19,360 bases of DNA from the NCBI GenBank assembly GCA_902806215.1, contig CADCVT010000039.1:1-19360 (forward strand), written 5' to 3'. Below, piece by piece: positions 1-6,257 of the stretch (positions are counted from its first letter, which is position 1; each line of letters starts with the position of its first letter). The notes below the pieces were generated by a model that had not been told where the DNA came from, made no database searches, and saw nothing but the letters and a program-made list of their open reading frames with translations. The stretch is from an uncultured Solirubrobacteraceae bacterium (GTDB lineage Bacteria > Actinomycetota > Thermoleophilia > Solirubrobacterales > Solirubrobacteraceae). Made by a program: the position numbers and the translations under genes.

Positions 1-115
1 CGTCGCGCGGCTCGAGGCGTAGAGCCTGACCGACCCGCGCGTCACCGTCACGACGATCGCGACCGGCCACCATGTCGGGCGGTCGGGGTACCGCCAGCTC
101 GTCACCCACCTACCG

Positions 116-1081
116 GTGGCGTCCTCGCGCGTGGAGGTGCTCGGCCCGTGCCCACTGCCGCGGTGGATGCCGCCGCCGCTCGCCGCCCGCCTCGTCGAGC
201 CCGCCCGGCCGCGCTGGTACCGCGACGAGACGCTCGCGCTCGAGGTCGAGGTCGGCCGGCGGATGCTCGCCCGCCGCACCGACGTGGTCCACATGCTCTA
301 CGGCGACGAGCAGCTGTGGTGGCGCGGAGACGTCGCACGGCTGTCGCGGCGGCGCGGGCCGCGGCTCGTCTGCTCGTTCCACCAACCGCCGAAGGTGCTC
401 GACGAGGTCGGGCCGGGGCCGCGCCGCCTGCGCCAGCTCCACGGGGTCGTGACGCTCGCCGGAAACCAGGCCGACCACCTGGCCGAGATCGTCGGCGAGG
501 ACCGCGTGTTCCGCCTCACGCACGGCGTCGACACGGTCTGGTGGCGCCCCGGCGACGGGCCGAAGGCGGACGCCACGTGCCTGTTCGTCGGCCAGTGGCT
601 GCGCGACGTCGACGTGCTCGTCGCGGTCGCGGCACGCCTAGCCGAGCGCGCGCCCGAGGTGCGGATCCGCGTCGCGGGCGCCTCGCCCGAGGCGAACGCG
701 GCGCTCGCCGCGGCGCCGAACGTCACGCTGCTCGAGCGCCTCAGCGACGACGACCTGCGCGAGGAGTACCGCGCCGCGAGCCTCCTGCTCCTTCCGCTGG
801 CCGACGCGACCACGAACTGCGCGATGCTCGAGGCGATGGGCTGCGGGACACCGATCGTCGTCACCGACGTCGGCGGCACGCGCAGCTACGTCGACGACAC
901 GAACGCGGTGCTCACGCCGCACGGCGACGCCGAGGCGATGACCGAGGCCGTGCTCGAGCTGCTCGGCGACGACGAACGGCGCGCCGCGCTCGGGGCCGCC
1001 GCGAGAGCGAGAGCGCTCACGATCGACTGGCGCCGGACCGCCGGCCGCATCGCCGAGATGTACCGCGCGGTCGCGGCCTAG
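116..1081 (+). CDS. GT4-type (GT-B fold) glycosyltransferase, 321 aa from first standard start; true N-terminus probably upstream
   Basis: The protein has a GT-B layout. An N-terminal Rossmann half is followed by a nucleotide-sugar half with TCLFVGQWLRDVD, the APNVTLLERLSDDDL segment typical of family 1/4 enzymes, and the conserved acidic motif around E239 (AMLEAMGCGTPIVVTDVGG). It probably transfers a sugar from an activated nucleotide donor to a lipid, glycan or metabolite; the acceptor cannot be told. The first ATG/GTG/TTG start in frame is GTG at 116. However, the same frame stays open back to position 23, and codons from about 29 read like the usual N-terminus of the family (TTIATGHHVGRSGYRQLVTHLP). 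A GAGG at 14-17 lies eight bases before a CTG at 26, so translation may begin there and add 30 residues. An in-frame TAG at 20-22 closes the frame further upstream and may end the preceding gene. The stop codon overlaps that of the convergent Lrp gene. Confidence 0.85.
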   Translation: MASSRVEVLGPCPLPRWMPPPLAARLVEPARPRWYRDETLALEVEVGRRMLARRTDVVHMLYGDEQLWWRGDVARLSRRRGPRLVCSFHQPPKVLDEVGPGPRRLRQLHGVVTLAGNQADHLAEIVGEDRVFRLTHGVDTVWWRPGDGPKADATCLFVGQWLRDVDVLVAVAARLAERAPEVRIRVAGASPEANAALAAAPNVTLLERLSDDDLREEYRAASLLLLPLADATTNCAMLEAMGCGTPIVVTDVGGTRSYVDDTNAVLTPHGDAEAMTEAVLELLGDDERRAALGAAARARALTIDWRRTAGRIAEMYRAVAA

Positions 1082-1581
1082 GCGGGCTTGCGCCGCCTCA
1101 TCCGGGCCGCTCGCTCACCCAGCGCGGCGACGAGCGGCGCGGTCCGCGGCGGGACCTGTCGCGTCAGCGTGATGTAGGACGTCGCGCGGCGGATCGCCGG
1201 CGATGCGAGCAGCCGGTTGATCAGCTCCTGCAGATGCTCGGTGTCGCGCGCGACGACGCGGCAGATGAGGTCCTGCGGGCCGGAGATCGCGTCGGCCTCG
1301 AGGACCTCCGGCACGCTCTCGAGCACGCGGACCGCCTCGCTCAGCCGGCCCTGCGCGAGCTCCATGAGCACGAACGCGTGGATCGAGTAGCCCATCGCGG
1401 CCGGCTCGATCTCCGGCCCGTACCCGGTGATCACTCCGCGCTGCTCGAGCTTCGACAACCGCGCCTGCACGGTGCCGCGCGCGACCCCCAGCCGCCGGGC
1501 GACCTCGAGCAGCCCGACCCGCGGGTTCTCGCGCAGCGTTCCTATGAGCCTTGCGTCGAGCTCGTCTATTTCGTTGGACAA
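1078..1581 (-). CDS. Lrp/AsnC family transcriptional regulator
   Basis: This 167-residue protein is the usual length for the feast/famine family. Residues about 22-46 form the winged helix-turn-helix (LLEVARRLGVARGTVQARLSKLEQRGVI). Residues about 65-140 form the RAM/AsnC ligand-binding domain, with AISGPQDLICRVVARDTEHLQELI. These proteins bind DNA as oligomers and usually sense an amino acid. The start is TTG at 1581, with no clear Shine-Dalgarno. A -10-like CATAAT (minus strand, 1599-1594) would place the transcript start only a few bases before it, so the message may be nearly leaderless. The gene is divergent from phhA-hpd-hmgA, so control of phenylalanine/tyrosine breakdown, with an aromatic amino acid as effector, is a reasonable inference. 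The stop overlaps the convergent glycosyltransferase stop as CTAG at 1078-1081. Confidence 0.93.
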   Translation of the reverse strand: MSNEIDELDARLIGTLRENPRVGLLEVARRLGVARGTVQARLSKLEQRGVITGYGPEIEPAAMGYSIHAFVLMELAQGRLSEAVRVLESVPEVLEADAISGPQDLICRVVARDTEHLQELINRLLASPAIRRATSYITLTRQVPPRTAPLVAALGERAARMRRRKPA

Positions 1582-1586
1582 TATGA

Positions 1587-1610
1587 CCAGTGATTATGCC
1601 ATGACACTGG
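1587..1610. promoter_or_regulatory. Inverted repeat CCAGTG-N12-CACTGG, candidate Lrp-family operator
   Basis: CCAGTG at 1587-1592 and CACTGG at 1605-1610 form perfect 6-bp arms around a 12-base AT-rich centre. The site begins 6 bp upstream of the Lrp start codon and covers the proposed CATAAT -10 box. Binding here would repress the regulator's own gene and could influence phhA in the other direction. Lrp-type proteins commonly bind such imperfect AT-centred repeats and autoregulate; the assignment here is inference. Confidence 0.4.
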
Positions 1611-1625
1611 CTTGAAGTGCACACA

Positions 1626-1655
1626 TTGGCCTACGCAACAGGTCGTTGTTGCCAA
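1626..1655 (+). other. Possible bulged hairpin in the phhA leader
   Basis: TTGG (1626-1629) pairs with CCAA (1652-1655), and CAACA (1636-1640) pairs with TGTTG (1647-1651). A six-base bulge lies on the 5' side and the loop is GGTCGT. It could be a leader structure or an operator half-site pair. It is weak and may be chance. Confidence 0.2.
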
Positions 1656-1700
1656 CGCCCCATCGGCGTGCTCCACTCCAGGGACGCGCGAACGCCCGCG

Positions 1701-1707
1701 GGAGGGG
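1701..1707 (+). promoter_or_regulatory. Shine-Dalgarno GGAGGGG that fixes the phhA start
   Basis: GGAGGGG lies six bases before GTG 1714. The frame is open further upstream to a TTG at 1612, but that 34-residue stretch is not protein-like (many Pro, Arg and Thr) and has no ribosome site. The start is therefore set at 1714. Confidence 0.7.
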
Positions 1708-1713
1708 AATCCA

Positions 1714-2607
1714 GTGTTCGAAGAAGGCCAGCTGTACTCACCGGTCACCGAGAGCGAGGACGGGCAGGTCACCGTCCACCTCAGTGCCGATCACCCAGGC
1801 TTCGCCGACGAGGCCTACCGCAAGCGGCGCAACGACATCGCGCAGCTCGCCCTGCGGTGGGAGCCCGGGACGCCGGTTCCCGACGTCGGCTACAACGACG
1901 ACGAGCACCGCGTCTGGCAGACCGTCAGCCGCGAGCTCCGGCCCAAGCACGAGAAGCTCGCCATCCGCGAGTACGTCGAGGCCCTCGACGCCGTCGGCCT
2001 GCCGACCGAGTACGTGCCGAGCCTCGACGAGGTCTCCGAGCGCATCGAGCCGCTCACCGGCTTCCGCTACGTCCCCGCGCCGGGGCTCGTGCCGCTGCGT
2101 CAGTTCTACGGCTCGCTCAGCGACAAGATCTTCCACAGCACCCAGTACGTGCGGCATCCCGACCAGCCGCTCTACACGCCCGAGCCCGACATCGTGCACG
2201 AGGTCATCGGCCACGGGCATCTGCTCGCGACCCCGACGTTCTCCGAGCTGCACCGCCTGACCGGCGAGGCGACCCATCGCCTCAAGGACGAGGACAACCT
2301 GCGCTTCCTGAGCAAGGTGTTCTGGTTCTCCGTCGAGTTCGGCGTCGTGATGGAGGACTCAGAGCTCAAGGCGTACGGCGCGGGGATCCTCTCGAGCTAC
2401 GGCGAGATCGACGAGTTCCGCGACATGGAGCTGCGCCCGCTCAACCTCGTCGAGATGGGCACCGCCGACTACGACATCACGCACTACCAGCCGGTCCTCT
2501 ACCGCGCCGAGTCCCTGGACGAGGTACGCGAGGTCGTGGGCGGCTTCCTGAAGACCTGCACCGACGATTCGATCGAGGAGATGCGCCGTGAGCACGTTCT
2601 CGCCTGA
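1714..2607 (+). CDS. phhA: Phenylalanine 4-monooxygenase (biopterin-dependent aromatic amino acid hydroxylase)
   Basis: The enzyme hydroxylates phenylalanine to tyrosine using O2, tetrahydropterin and non-haem Fe(II) in the cytoplasm. The 297-residue chain is the compact bacterial form without an ACT domain. The iron facial triad is visible as H162 and H167 in DIVHEVIGHGH and E208 in FWFSVEFGV. The 46-residue spacing from first His to Glu matches my recollection of the Chromobacterium enzyme. GLVPLRQFYGSLSDKIF precedes the triad and YGAGILSSYGEI follows it, as in the family. The metal motif reads HEVIGHGH rather than the more usual HELLGHVP, which puts an extra His (H169) two residues after the second ligand. 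The gene overlaps hpd by 20 bases, and hpd uses the product's keto acid, which favours Phe over Trp as substrate. Tryptophan hydroxylation is the alternative. Confidence 0.92.
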   Translation: MFEEGQLYSPVTESEDGQVTVHLSADHPGFADEAYRKRRNDIAQLALRWEPGTPVPDVGYNDDEHRVWQTVSRELRPKHEKLAIREYVEALDAVGLPTEYVPSLDEVSERIEPLTGFRYVPAPGLVPLRQFYGSLSDKIFHSTQYVRHPDQPLYTPEPDIVHEVIGHGHLLATPTFSELHRLTGEATHRLKDEDNLRFLSKVFWFSVEFGVVMEDSELKAYGAGILSSYGEIDEFRDMELRPLNLVEMGTADYDITHYQPVLYRAESLDEVREVVGGFLKTCTDDSIEEMRREHVLA

Positions 2608-3736
2608 CGCACAGACCAGCACCGTCACACCGCCGGTCCGCGCGGACGACCAGATGCCGCTGCACGGCATCGACCACGTCGAGCTGTGGGTCGGCAACGC
2701 CAAGCAGGCCGCGTACTTCTTCACGCGCGCCTACGGCTTCACCGAGGTCGCCTACGCCGGCCTCGAGACCGGCGTCCGCGATCGCGTCAGCCACGTGCTC
2801 CAGCAGGGCCGCGTCCGGCTCGTGCTCTCCGGCGCGCTGCAGTCCGATCATCCGATCGCCGCGCACCAGCACAAGCACGGCGACGGCGTGAAGGTCATCG
2901 CGCTGGGCGTCCCGGACGTCGACCACGCCTACAAGGTCGCGCTCGAGCGCGGGGCCAAGGGCCTCGCCGAACCGTACGAGCTCACCGACGAGCGCGGCAC
3001 CGTGCGCCTCGCCGACATCGCGACGTACGGCGAGACCGTGCACCGCTTCGTCGACCGCTCGAAGTTCACCGGCGAGTTCCTCCCCGGCTACCAGCGCATC
3101 GAGCACTCCGACGAGGTCAAGACCGGCGGCATGCTCGTCGCGATCGACCACATCGTCGGCAACGTCGAGCTCGGCGCGATGCAGCAGTGGGTCGAGTACT
3201 ACGAGCAGGTCTTCGGGATGACGGAGATGATCCACTTCTCCGACGAGGCCATCTCGACCGAGTACAGCGCGCTCATGTCGAAGGTCGTGACGTCGGGCGA
3301 CGGCCGCGTGAAGTTCCCGATCAACGAGCCCGCCGAGGGCAAGCGCAAGTCGCAGATCGACGAGTACCTCGACTTCTACGAGGGCGCGGGCGCGCAGCAC
3401 ATCGCGCTCGCCACGCGCGACATCGTCGACACGGTCACGAAGCTCCAGGAGCACGGCGTCCAGTTCCTCACGGTCCCGGACACGTACTACGACGAGGTGC
3501 CGGATCGCGTCCCCGAGATGAAGGAGGACCTCGCGGACCTCCGCCGCCTCGGGATCCTCGTCGACCACGACGACGAGGGCTACCTGCTGCAGATCTTCAC
3601 CAAGCCGCTCGGCGACCGCCCGACGATCTTCTTCGAGATCATCGAGCGCCACGGCGCGCGCGGCTTCGGGGAGGGCAACTTCAAGGCTCTGTTCGAGGCG
3701 ATCGAGCGCGAGCAGGACAAGCGCGGGAACCTCTAG
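2588..3736 (+). CDS. hpd: 4-hydroxyphenylpyruvate dioxygenase
   Basis: The enzyme converts 4-hydroxyphenylpyruvate to homogentisate using Fe(II) and O2, with loss of CO2 and a side-chain shift. It has 382 residues in two VOC (glyoxalase-like) halves: an N-terminal one from about residue 25 (LHGIDHVELWVGN) and a catalytic one from about 185 (LVAIDHIVGNV). The iron ligands are H188, H271 (GAQHIALAT) and E350 (FFEIIER). The C-terminal GFGEGNFKALFEAIEREQ helix that closes the active site is complete. The start is GTG 2588, preceded by GAGGAG at 2575-2580 with seven-base spacing. It lies inside the end of phhA, so translation is probably coupled. The related hydroxymandelate synthase is unlikely, because hmgA, which consumes homogentisate, follows three bases later. 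Confidence 0.96.
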   Translation: MSTFSPDAQTSTVTPPVRADDQMPLHGIDHVELWVGNAKQAAYFFTRAYGFTEVAYAGLETGVRDRVSHVLQQGRVRLVLSGALQSDHPIAAHQHKHGDGVKVIALGVPDVDHAYKVALERGAKGLAEPYELTDERGTVRLADIATYGETVHRFVDRSKFTGEFLPGYQRIEHSDEVKTGGMLVAIDHIVGNVELGAMQQWVEYYEQVFGMTEMIHFSDEAISTEYSALMSKVVTSGDGRVKFPINEPAEGKRKSQIDEYLDFYEGAGAQHIALATRDIVDTVTKLQEHGVQFLTVPDTYYDEVPDRVPEMKEDLADLRRLGILVDHDDEGYLLQIFTKPLGDRPTIFFEIIERHGARGFGEGNFKALFEAIEREQDKRGNL

Positions 3737-3739
3737 GCC

Positions 3740-4912
3740 ATGCGCTACTTCAGCCTTGGGGAGGTCCCCCCGAAGCGGCACACGCAGGTGCGCGGCGAGG
3801 ACGGCCGCCTGCTCGTCGAGGAGGTCGTCGGCTACGAGGGCTTCAGCGGCAACGAGTCGATCCTGCTGCACCTCGAGTCGCCGTGCCGCATCGCCCGCGT
3901 CGGCGAGTTCGAGCCCCTCCACGTGGAGGAATGGGTGCCGCCCACGCACGTGCACCGCCTGACCGACACGCGCCCCGTCCGGGCGGAGGGTGACCCGGTC
4001 AGCGGCCGCAAGGTGCTGCTCTTCAACGCGGACGTCGAGATCGCGATCTGCAAGCCCGCCGTCGAGCAGGAGGCCTTCTACCGCAACGGCGAGGGCGACG
4101 AGGTCCTGTTCATCCAGCAGGGCTCCGGCGAGATCGAGACGACGTTCGGGACGCTGCGCTACCGCCAGCACGACTACGTCGTGATCCCGCGCGGGACGAC
4201 CTACCGGGTGATCATGCACGACGGCCCGCAGGAGTGGCTGACGTTCTTCACCCCCGGCGAGATCGAGACGCCGAACCGCTACCGCAACCGGTACGGGCAG
4301 CTGCTCGAGCACGCGCCGTTCTCCCAGCGCGACTTCCATCCGCCGCACGAGCTCGTCACGCACGCCGGCCGCGGCGAGTACGAGGTCGTCGTCCGCGTGC
4401 GCGGCGGGATGCAGCGCTACGTCCTCGACTACCACCCGCTCGACGTGACCGGCTGGGACGGCTACGTGTACCCGTACACGTTCAACATCCACGACTTCGA
4501 GCCCAAGTCGGCCCGGCTGCACCAGCCGCCGCCGGCGCACCAGACGTTCCAGGGCCAGAACTTCGTGATCTGCTCGTTCTGCCCGCGGATGCTCGACTGG
4601 GACCCGCTCGCCGTGCCGCTCCCGTACCACCACTCGAACCTCCAGTCCGAGGAGGTCATGTTCTACGCGGCGGGCGACTACGCGGCGCGCAAGGGCGTCG
4701 ACGTGGGCACCTTCACGCTGCACCCGTCGGGCCTGCCACACGGCCCCCAGCCGGGAGCCGTCGAGAAGTCCCTCGGCATGCGCGAGACGAACGAGCTCGC
4801 GGTCATGTGCGACACGTTCAAGCCGCTCAAGCTCACCACGCTGGCCCGCGACCTCGACAACCCCGAGTACGCGTACAGCTGGTACACGCCGCTCGAACAG
4901 CCGGTCGGCTGA
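3740..4912 (+). CDS. hmgA: Homogentisate 1,2-dioxygenase
   Basis: The enzyme opens the aromatic ring of homogentisate to maleylacetoacetate using Fe(II) and O2. The 390-residue chain is a double-cupin protein. The iron ligands are H298 and E304 (HHSNLQSEE) and H334 (GLPHGP). The spacings of 6 and 36 residues match those of the human enzyme (H335, E341, H371, from memory). NGEGDEVLFIQQGSGEIET and HDYVVIPRGTTYRV mark the first cupin. It is shorter than the human protein, in line with short bacterial forms. ATG 3740 follows the hpd stop by three bases without a strong Shine-Dalgarno, so ribosomes from hpd probably reinitiate here. The next steps (maleylacetoacetate isomerase and fumarylacetoacetase) are not encoded in this window. 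Confidence 0.95.
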   Translation: MRYFSLGEVPPKRHTQVRGEDGRLLVEEVVGYEGFSGNESILLHLESPCRIARVGEFEPLHVEEWVPPTHVHRLTDTRPVRAEGDPVSGRKVLLFNADVEIAICKPAVEQEAFYRNGEGDEVLFIQQGSGEIETTFGTLRYRQHDYVVIPRGTTYRVIMHDGPQEWLTFFTPGEIETPNRYRNRYGQLLEHAPFSQRDFHPPHELVTHAGRGEYEVVVRVRGGMQRYVLDYHPLDVTGWDGYVYPYTFNIHDFEPKSARLHQPPPAHQTFQGQNFVICSFCPRMLDWDPLAVPLPYHHSNLQSEEVMFYAAGDYAARKGVDVGTFTLHPSGLPHGPQPGAVEKSLGMRETNELAVMCDTFKPLKLTTLARDLDNPEYAYSWYTPLEQPVG

Positions 4913-4950
4913 CGACTCAAGCCTCCGGGGAGGAGGTGCGCGAGAGGGCC

Positions 4951-4973
4951 GGCGAGTCGCATTCGAACTCGTC
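4951..4973 (+). other. Hairpin downstream of hmgA
   Basis: GGCGAGT (4951-4957) and ACTCGTC (4967-4973) can form a 7-bp stem with one G-U pair and a nine-base loop. It lies 38 bases after the hmgA stop. It could contribute to termination of the operon, but no T-run follows. The rest of 4913-5066 shows no gene that I can support. Confidence 0.25.
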
Positions 4974-5009
4974 GGTCCTCACGCGAGAGCATCCGATTGC
5001 GCTGTCATC

Positions 5010-5046
5010 ATCCTTTGCATTCACGCCACGGTACGCATGCAAGGAT
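5010..5046. repeat. Imperfect inverted repeat, arms of 11 and 10 bp
   Basis: ATCCTTTGCAT (5010-5020) and ATGCAAGGAT (5037-5046) are reverse complements apart from one unpaired base. The loop is 16 bases. The arms are AT-rich against the local background. The repeat lies in the gene-poor stretch after hmgA, beside gene remnants. It may be a terminator-like stem, an operator or the remains of a mobile-element end; I cannot choose between these. Confidence 0.4.
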
Positions 5047-5066
5047 CCGCTGAACGATGGACGCGC

Positions 5067-5192
5067 GACGTCAGGAGCCTGCCGATCGAGGTGCCCGCCG
5101 AGCGCGGTCCCCTCGCTGCGGCCACGCTCGGAGAGCGCGACGTCCGCTGCCCCGCTGATGCGGCCGCGCGCGTTTGCCACGGTCTCGCCGTG
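5067..5192 (-). pseudogene. Fragment of a histidine phosphatase (phosphoglycerate mutase-like) gene
   Basis: Read on the minus strand, this stretch gives HGETVANARGRISGAADVAL followed by SERGRSEGTALGGHL. That is the signature of the N-terminal part of the histidine phosphatase family (normally RHGET, then a G-rich turn and LSERGR). The essential Arg of the RHG motif is replaced (PHG), no start lies just upstream, and after about 42 codons the match to the family is lost. The missing second catalytic His region confirms that it cannot be a working enzyme. It looks like an internal piece left by deletion or rearrangement. The frame stays open to about 4917, but that part has no recognisable content. 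Confidence 0.5.
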
Positions 5193-5413
5193 CGGGGCGC
5201 CGGGTCTTCCGGGCCTACGACGACTTCCTCGTGCTGCTCGGAGACGCGGATCGGCGCTCGACGCTGAGCGCGATCAAGGACCGCCCACAAGCTGACAAGT
5301 CTGAGGCCTTCCAGGCCGCGGTTGCGGTCGGAGACCAGGTGCAGAGCGGCTTACTCGAGCTGCTCTTCTCGGAACGTCTCGACGCCGCGACCCGCGGATT
5401 CGCGATCTTCTAG
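5174..5413 (+). pseudogene. Headless 3' end of an unidentified gene (or a 79-aa small ORF)
   Basis: From about codon 10 the frame reads like real protein (FRAYDDFLVLLGDADRRSTL), then a helical stretch, then LDAATRGFAIF and a stop. I do not recognise the family. The only starts available are weak: the TTG at 5174 has no Shine-Dalgarno. The first codons run antisense to the HGET end of the phosphatase fragment, so the natural 5' end appears to be missing. A TGA in frame at 5156 closes the frame upstream. Codon use includes TTA, CAA, TCT and GTT, unlike the strongly GC-ending neighbours. The stop overlaps the convergent TIM-barrel gene's stop as CTAG. A functional small protein is not excluded. 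Confidence 0.35.
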
Positions 5414-6102
5414 CCCGTCGGCGCCGCCTCGAGGATCCAGGGGACGCCGCGGCAGCGCTCGAGCAGCTCGTGCAGCCGGTCCAGGTCCGACGCGCACAAC
5501 GGGACGTGCGTCCCGTCATCCAGGATCGAGCTGAGGTGCACCTCACGAAGTCGTGACTGGAAGGCATCGAACAGCTCGTGCCCCAACGCCATTGTCGGGT
5601 CGATCAACATCGCGTGCGCGATGTCGAAGCAGAACCCAGCTTCGGGAAGGACGTCGAAGTAGGCCTGAAGCTCGTCCGGTGAGCGCGCGTCTTGCTTACG
5701 GGGGTCCATGTTCTCGAGCAAGAGCGTCGATCCGAGCACCCCGAACGCTGCGGGCTCCGCGAGGGTCTCTGGATGCATGACGATGCCGGCCGCGATCGGG
5801 GCGAGTTCCAGCAGGTTCGCAGCGCACGCCGCCGCGTCCGCCACCAGACCCTTCGCGGGCCCGTGGACCGAGACGTACTCGAACTCGGGTCGTCCGGCGG
5901 CTGCGAGATAACCCATCAGCCCTGGCAGCTCGTCGGCACCGAGCGCCGAGAGCTCGACGGCGCGACGCGAGACGCGCCCTGCCTCGTCGACGAGCTCCGG
6001 CCATCGGCCTCGCAGTTCGCCCATGTAGCCCGTGGAGACTCCGACCCGTCCGTCGTTGAGCTCGAGGAGCCGTCCGAGAACACCCACCCGCTCGGCTGTC
6101 AC
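5410..6102 (-). CDS. TIM-barrel protein, xylose isomerase-like / AP endonuclease family 2 fold
   Basis: With the start at GTG 6102 the chain has 230 residues. The barrel begins with RVGVSTGYMGEL (about 19-30) and shows a run of metal-binding positions typical of sugar isomerase/epimerase and endonuclease IV-like proteins: H80 (VSVHGP), H110 (VMHPE), E130 (LLENMD), D160 and H163 (CFDIAHAM), H189 (EVHLSS) and E225 (WILEAAP). It is short for the family, which usually has 260-300 residues. The substrate is unknown. The frame is open up to 6249, but that would leave only eight bases before the divergent acyltransferase and gives unstructured sequence. GTG 6114 is another option, and GGAG at 6117-6114 lies 11 bases before GTG 6102. 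Codon use is less GC-biased than in the neighbours. Confidence 0.72.
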   Translation of the reverse strand: MTAERVGVLGRLLELNDGRVGVSTGYMGELRGRWPELVDEAGRVSRRAVELSALGADELPGLMGYLAAAGRPEFEYVSVHGPAKGLVADAAACAANLLELAPIAAGIVMHPETLAEPAAFGVLGSTLLLENMDPRKQDARSPDELQAYFDVLPEAGFCFDIAHAMLIDPTMALGHELFDAFQSRLREVHLSSILDDGTHVPLCASDLDRLHELLERCRGVPWILEAAPTG

Positions 6103-6257
6103 CGTCGACCCCACTCCGCAAGGTGTACAGACGGCGCCGGACGCTCGTGACTCGTCGACGTCATCTCGGACGACACTACCTCCCATCGGCCCCGAGATCC
6201 GCCGCGCCGCGCCGATGGCACGTTTGGGCTCGTGCGTGACCGGCGACACACAGAAGC

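Larger units (their letters stand above)
1582..1713. promoter_or_regulatory. Divergent control region between the Lrp gene and phhA
   Basis: These 132 bases separate the Lrp start from the phhA start and must carry both promoters. The half nearest the regulator is clearly richer in A+T than the surroundings. On the minus strand a CATAAT (1599-1594) is a good -10 candidate for the Lrp gene, without a convincing -35. For phhA I found no confident hexamer pair. The region also holds an inverted repeat (1587-1610), a GTGCAC palindrome (1617-1622) and a possible leader hairpin (1626-1655). Confidence 0.6.

Noticed and set aside
2477..4741. A 754-codon open frame on the minus strand opposite hpd and hmgA
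   Set aside because: It is antisense to two genes with complete active sites. Its translation is dominated by Val, Asp, Leu, Arg and His repeats with no family signature, which is typical of antisense frames in high-GC DNA.
4945..4985. tRNA-like T-loop motif (ATTCGAACTC)
   Set aside because: No acceptor stem, D-arm or anticodon arm can be formed around it in the right positions. The match is limited to the TTCGAA core.
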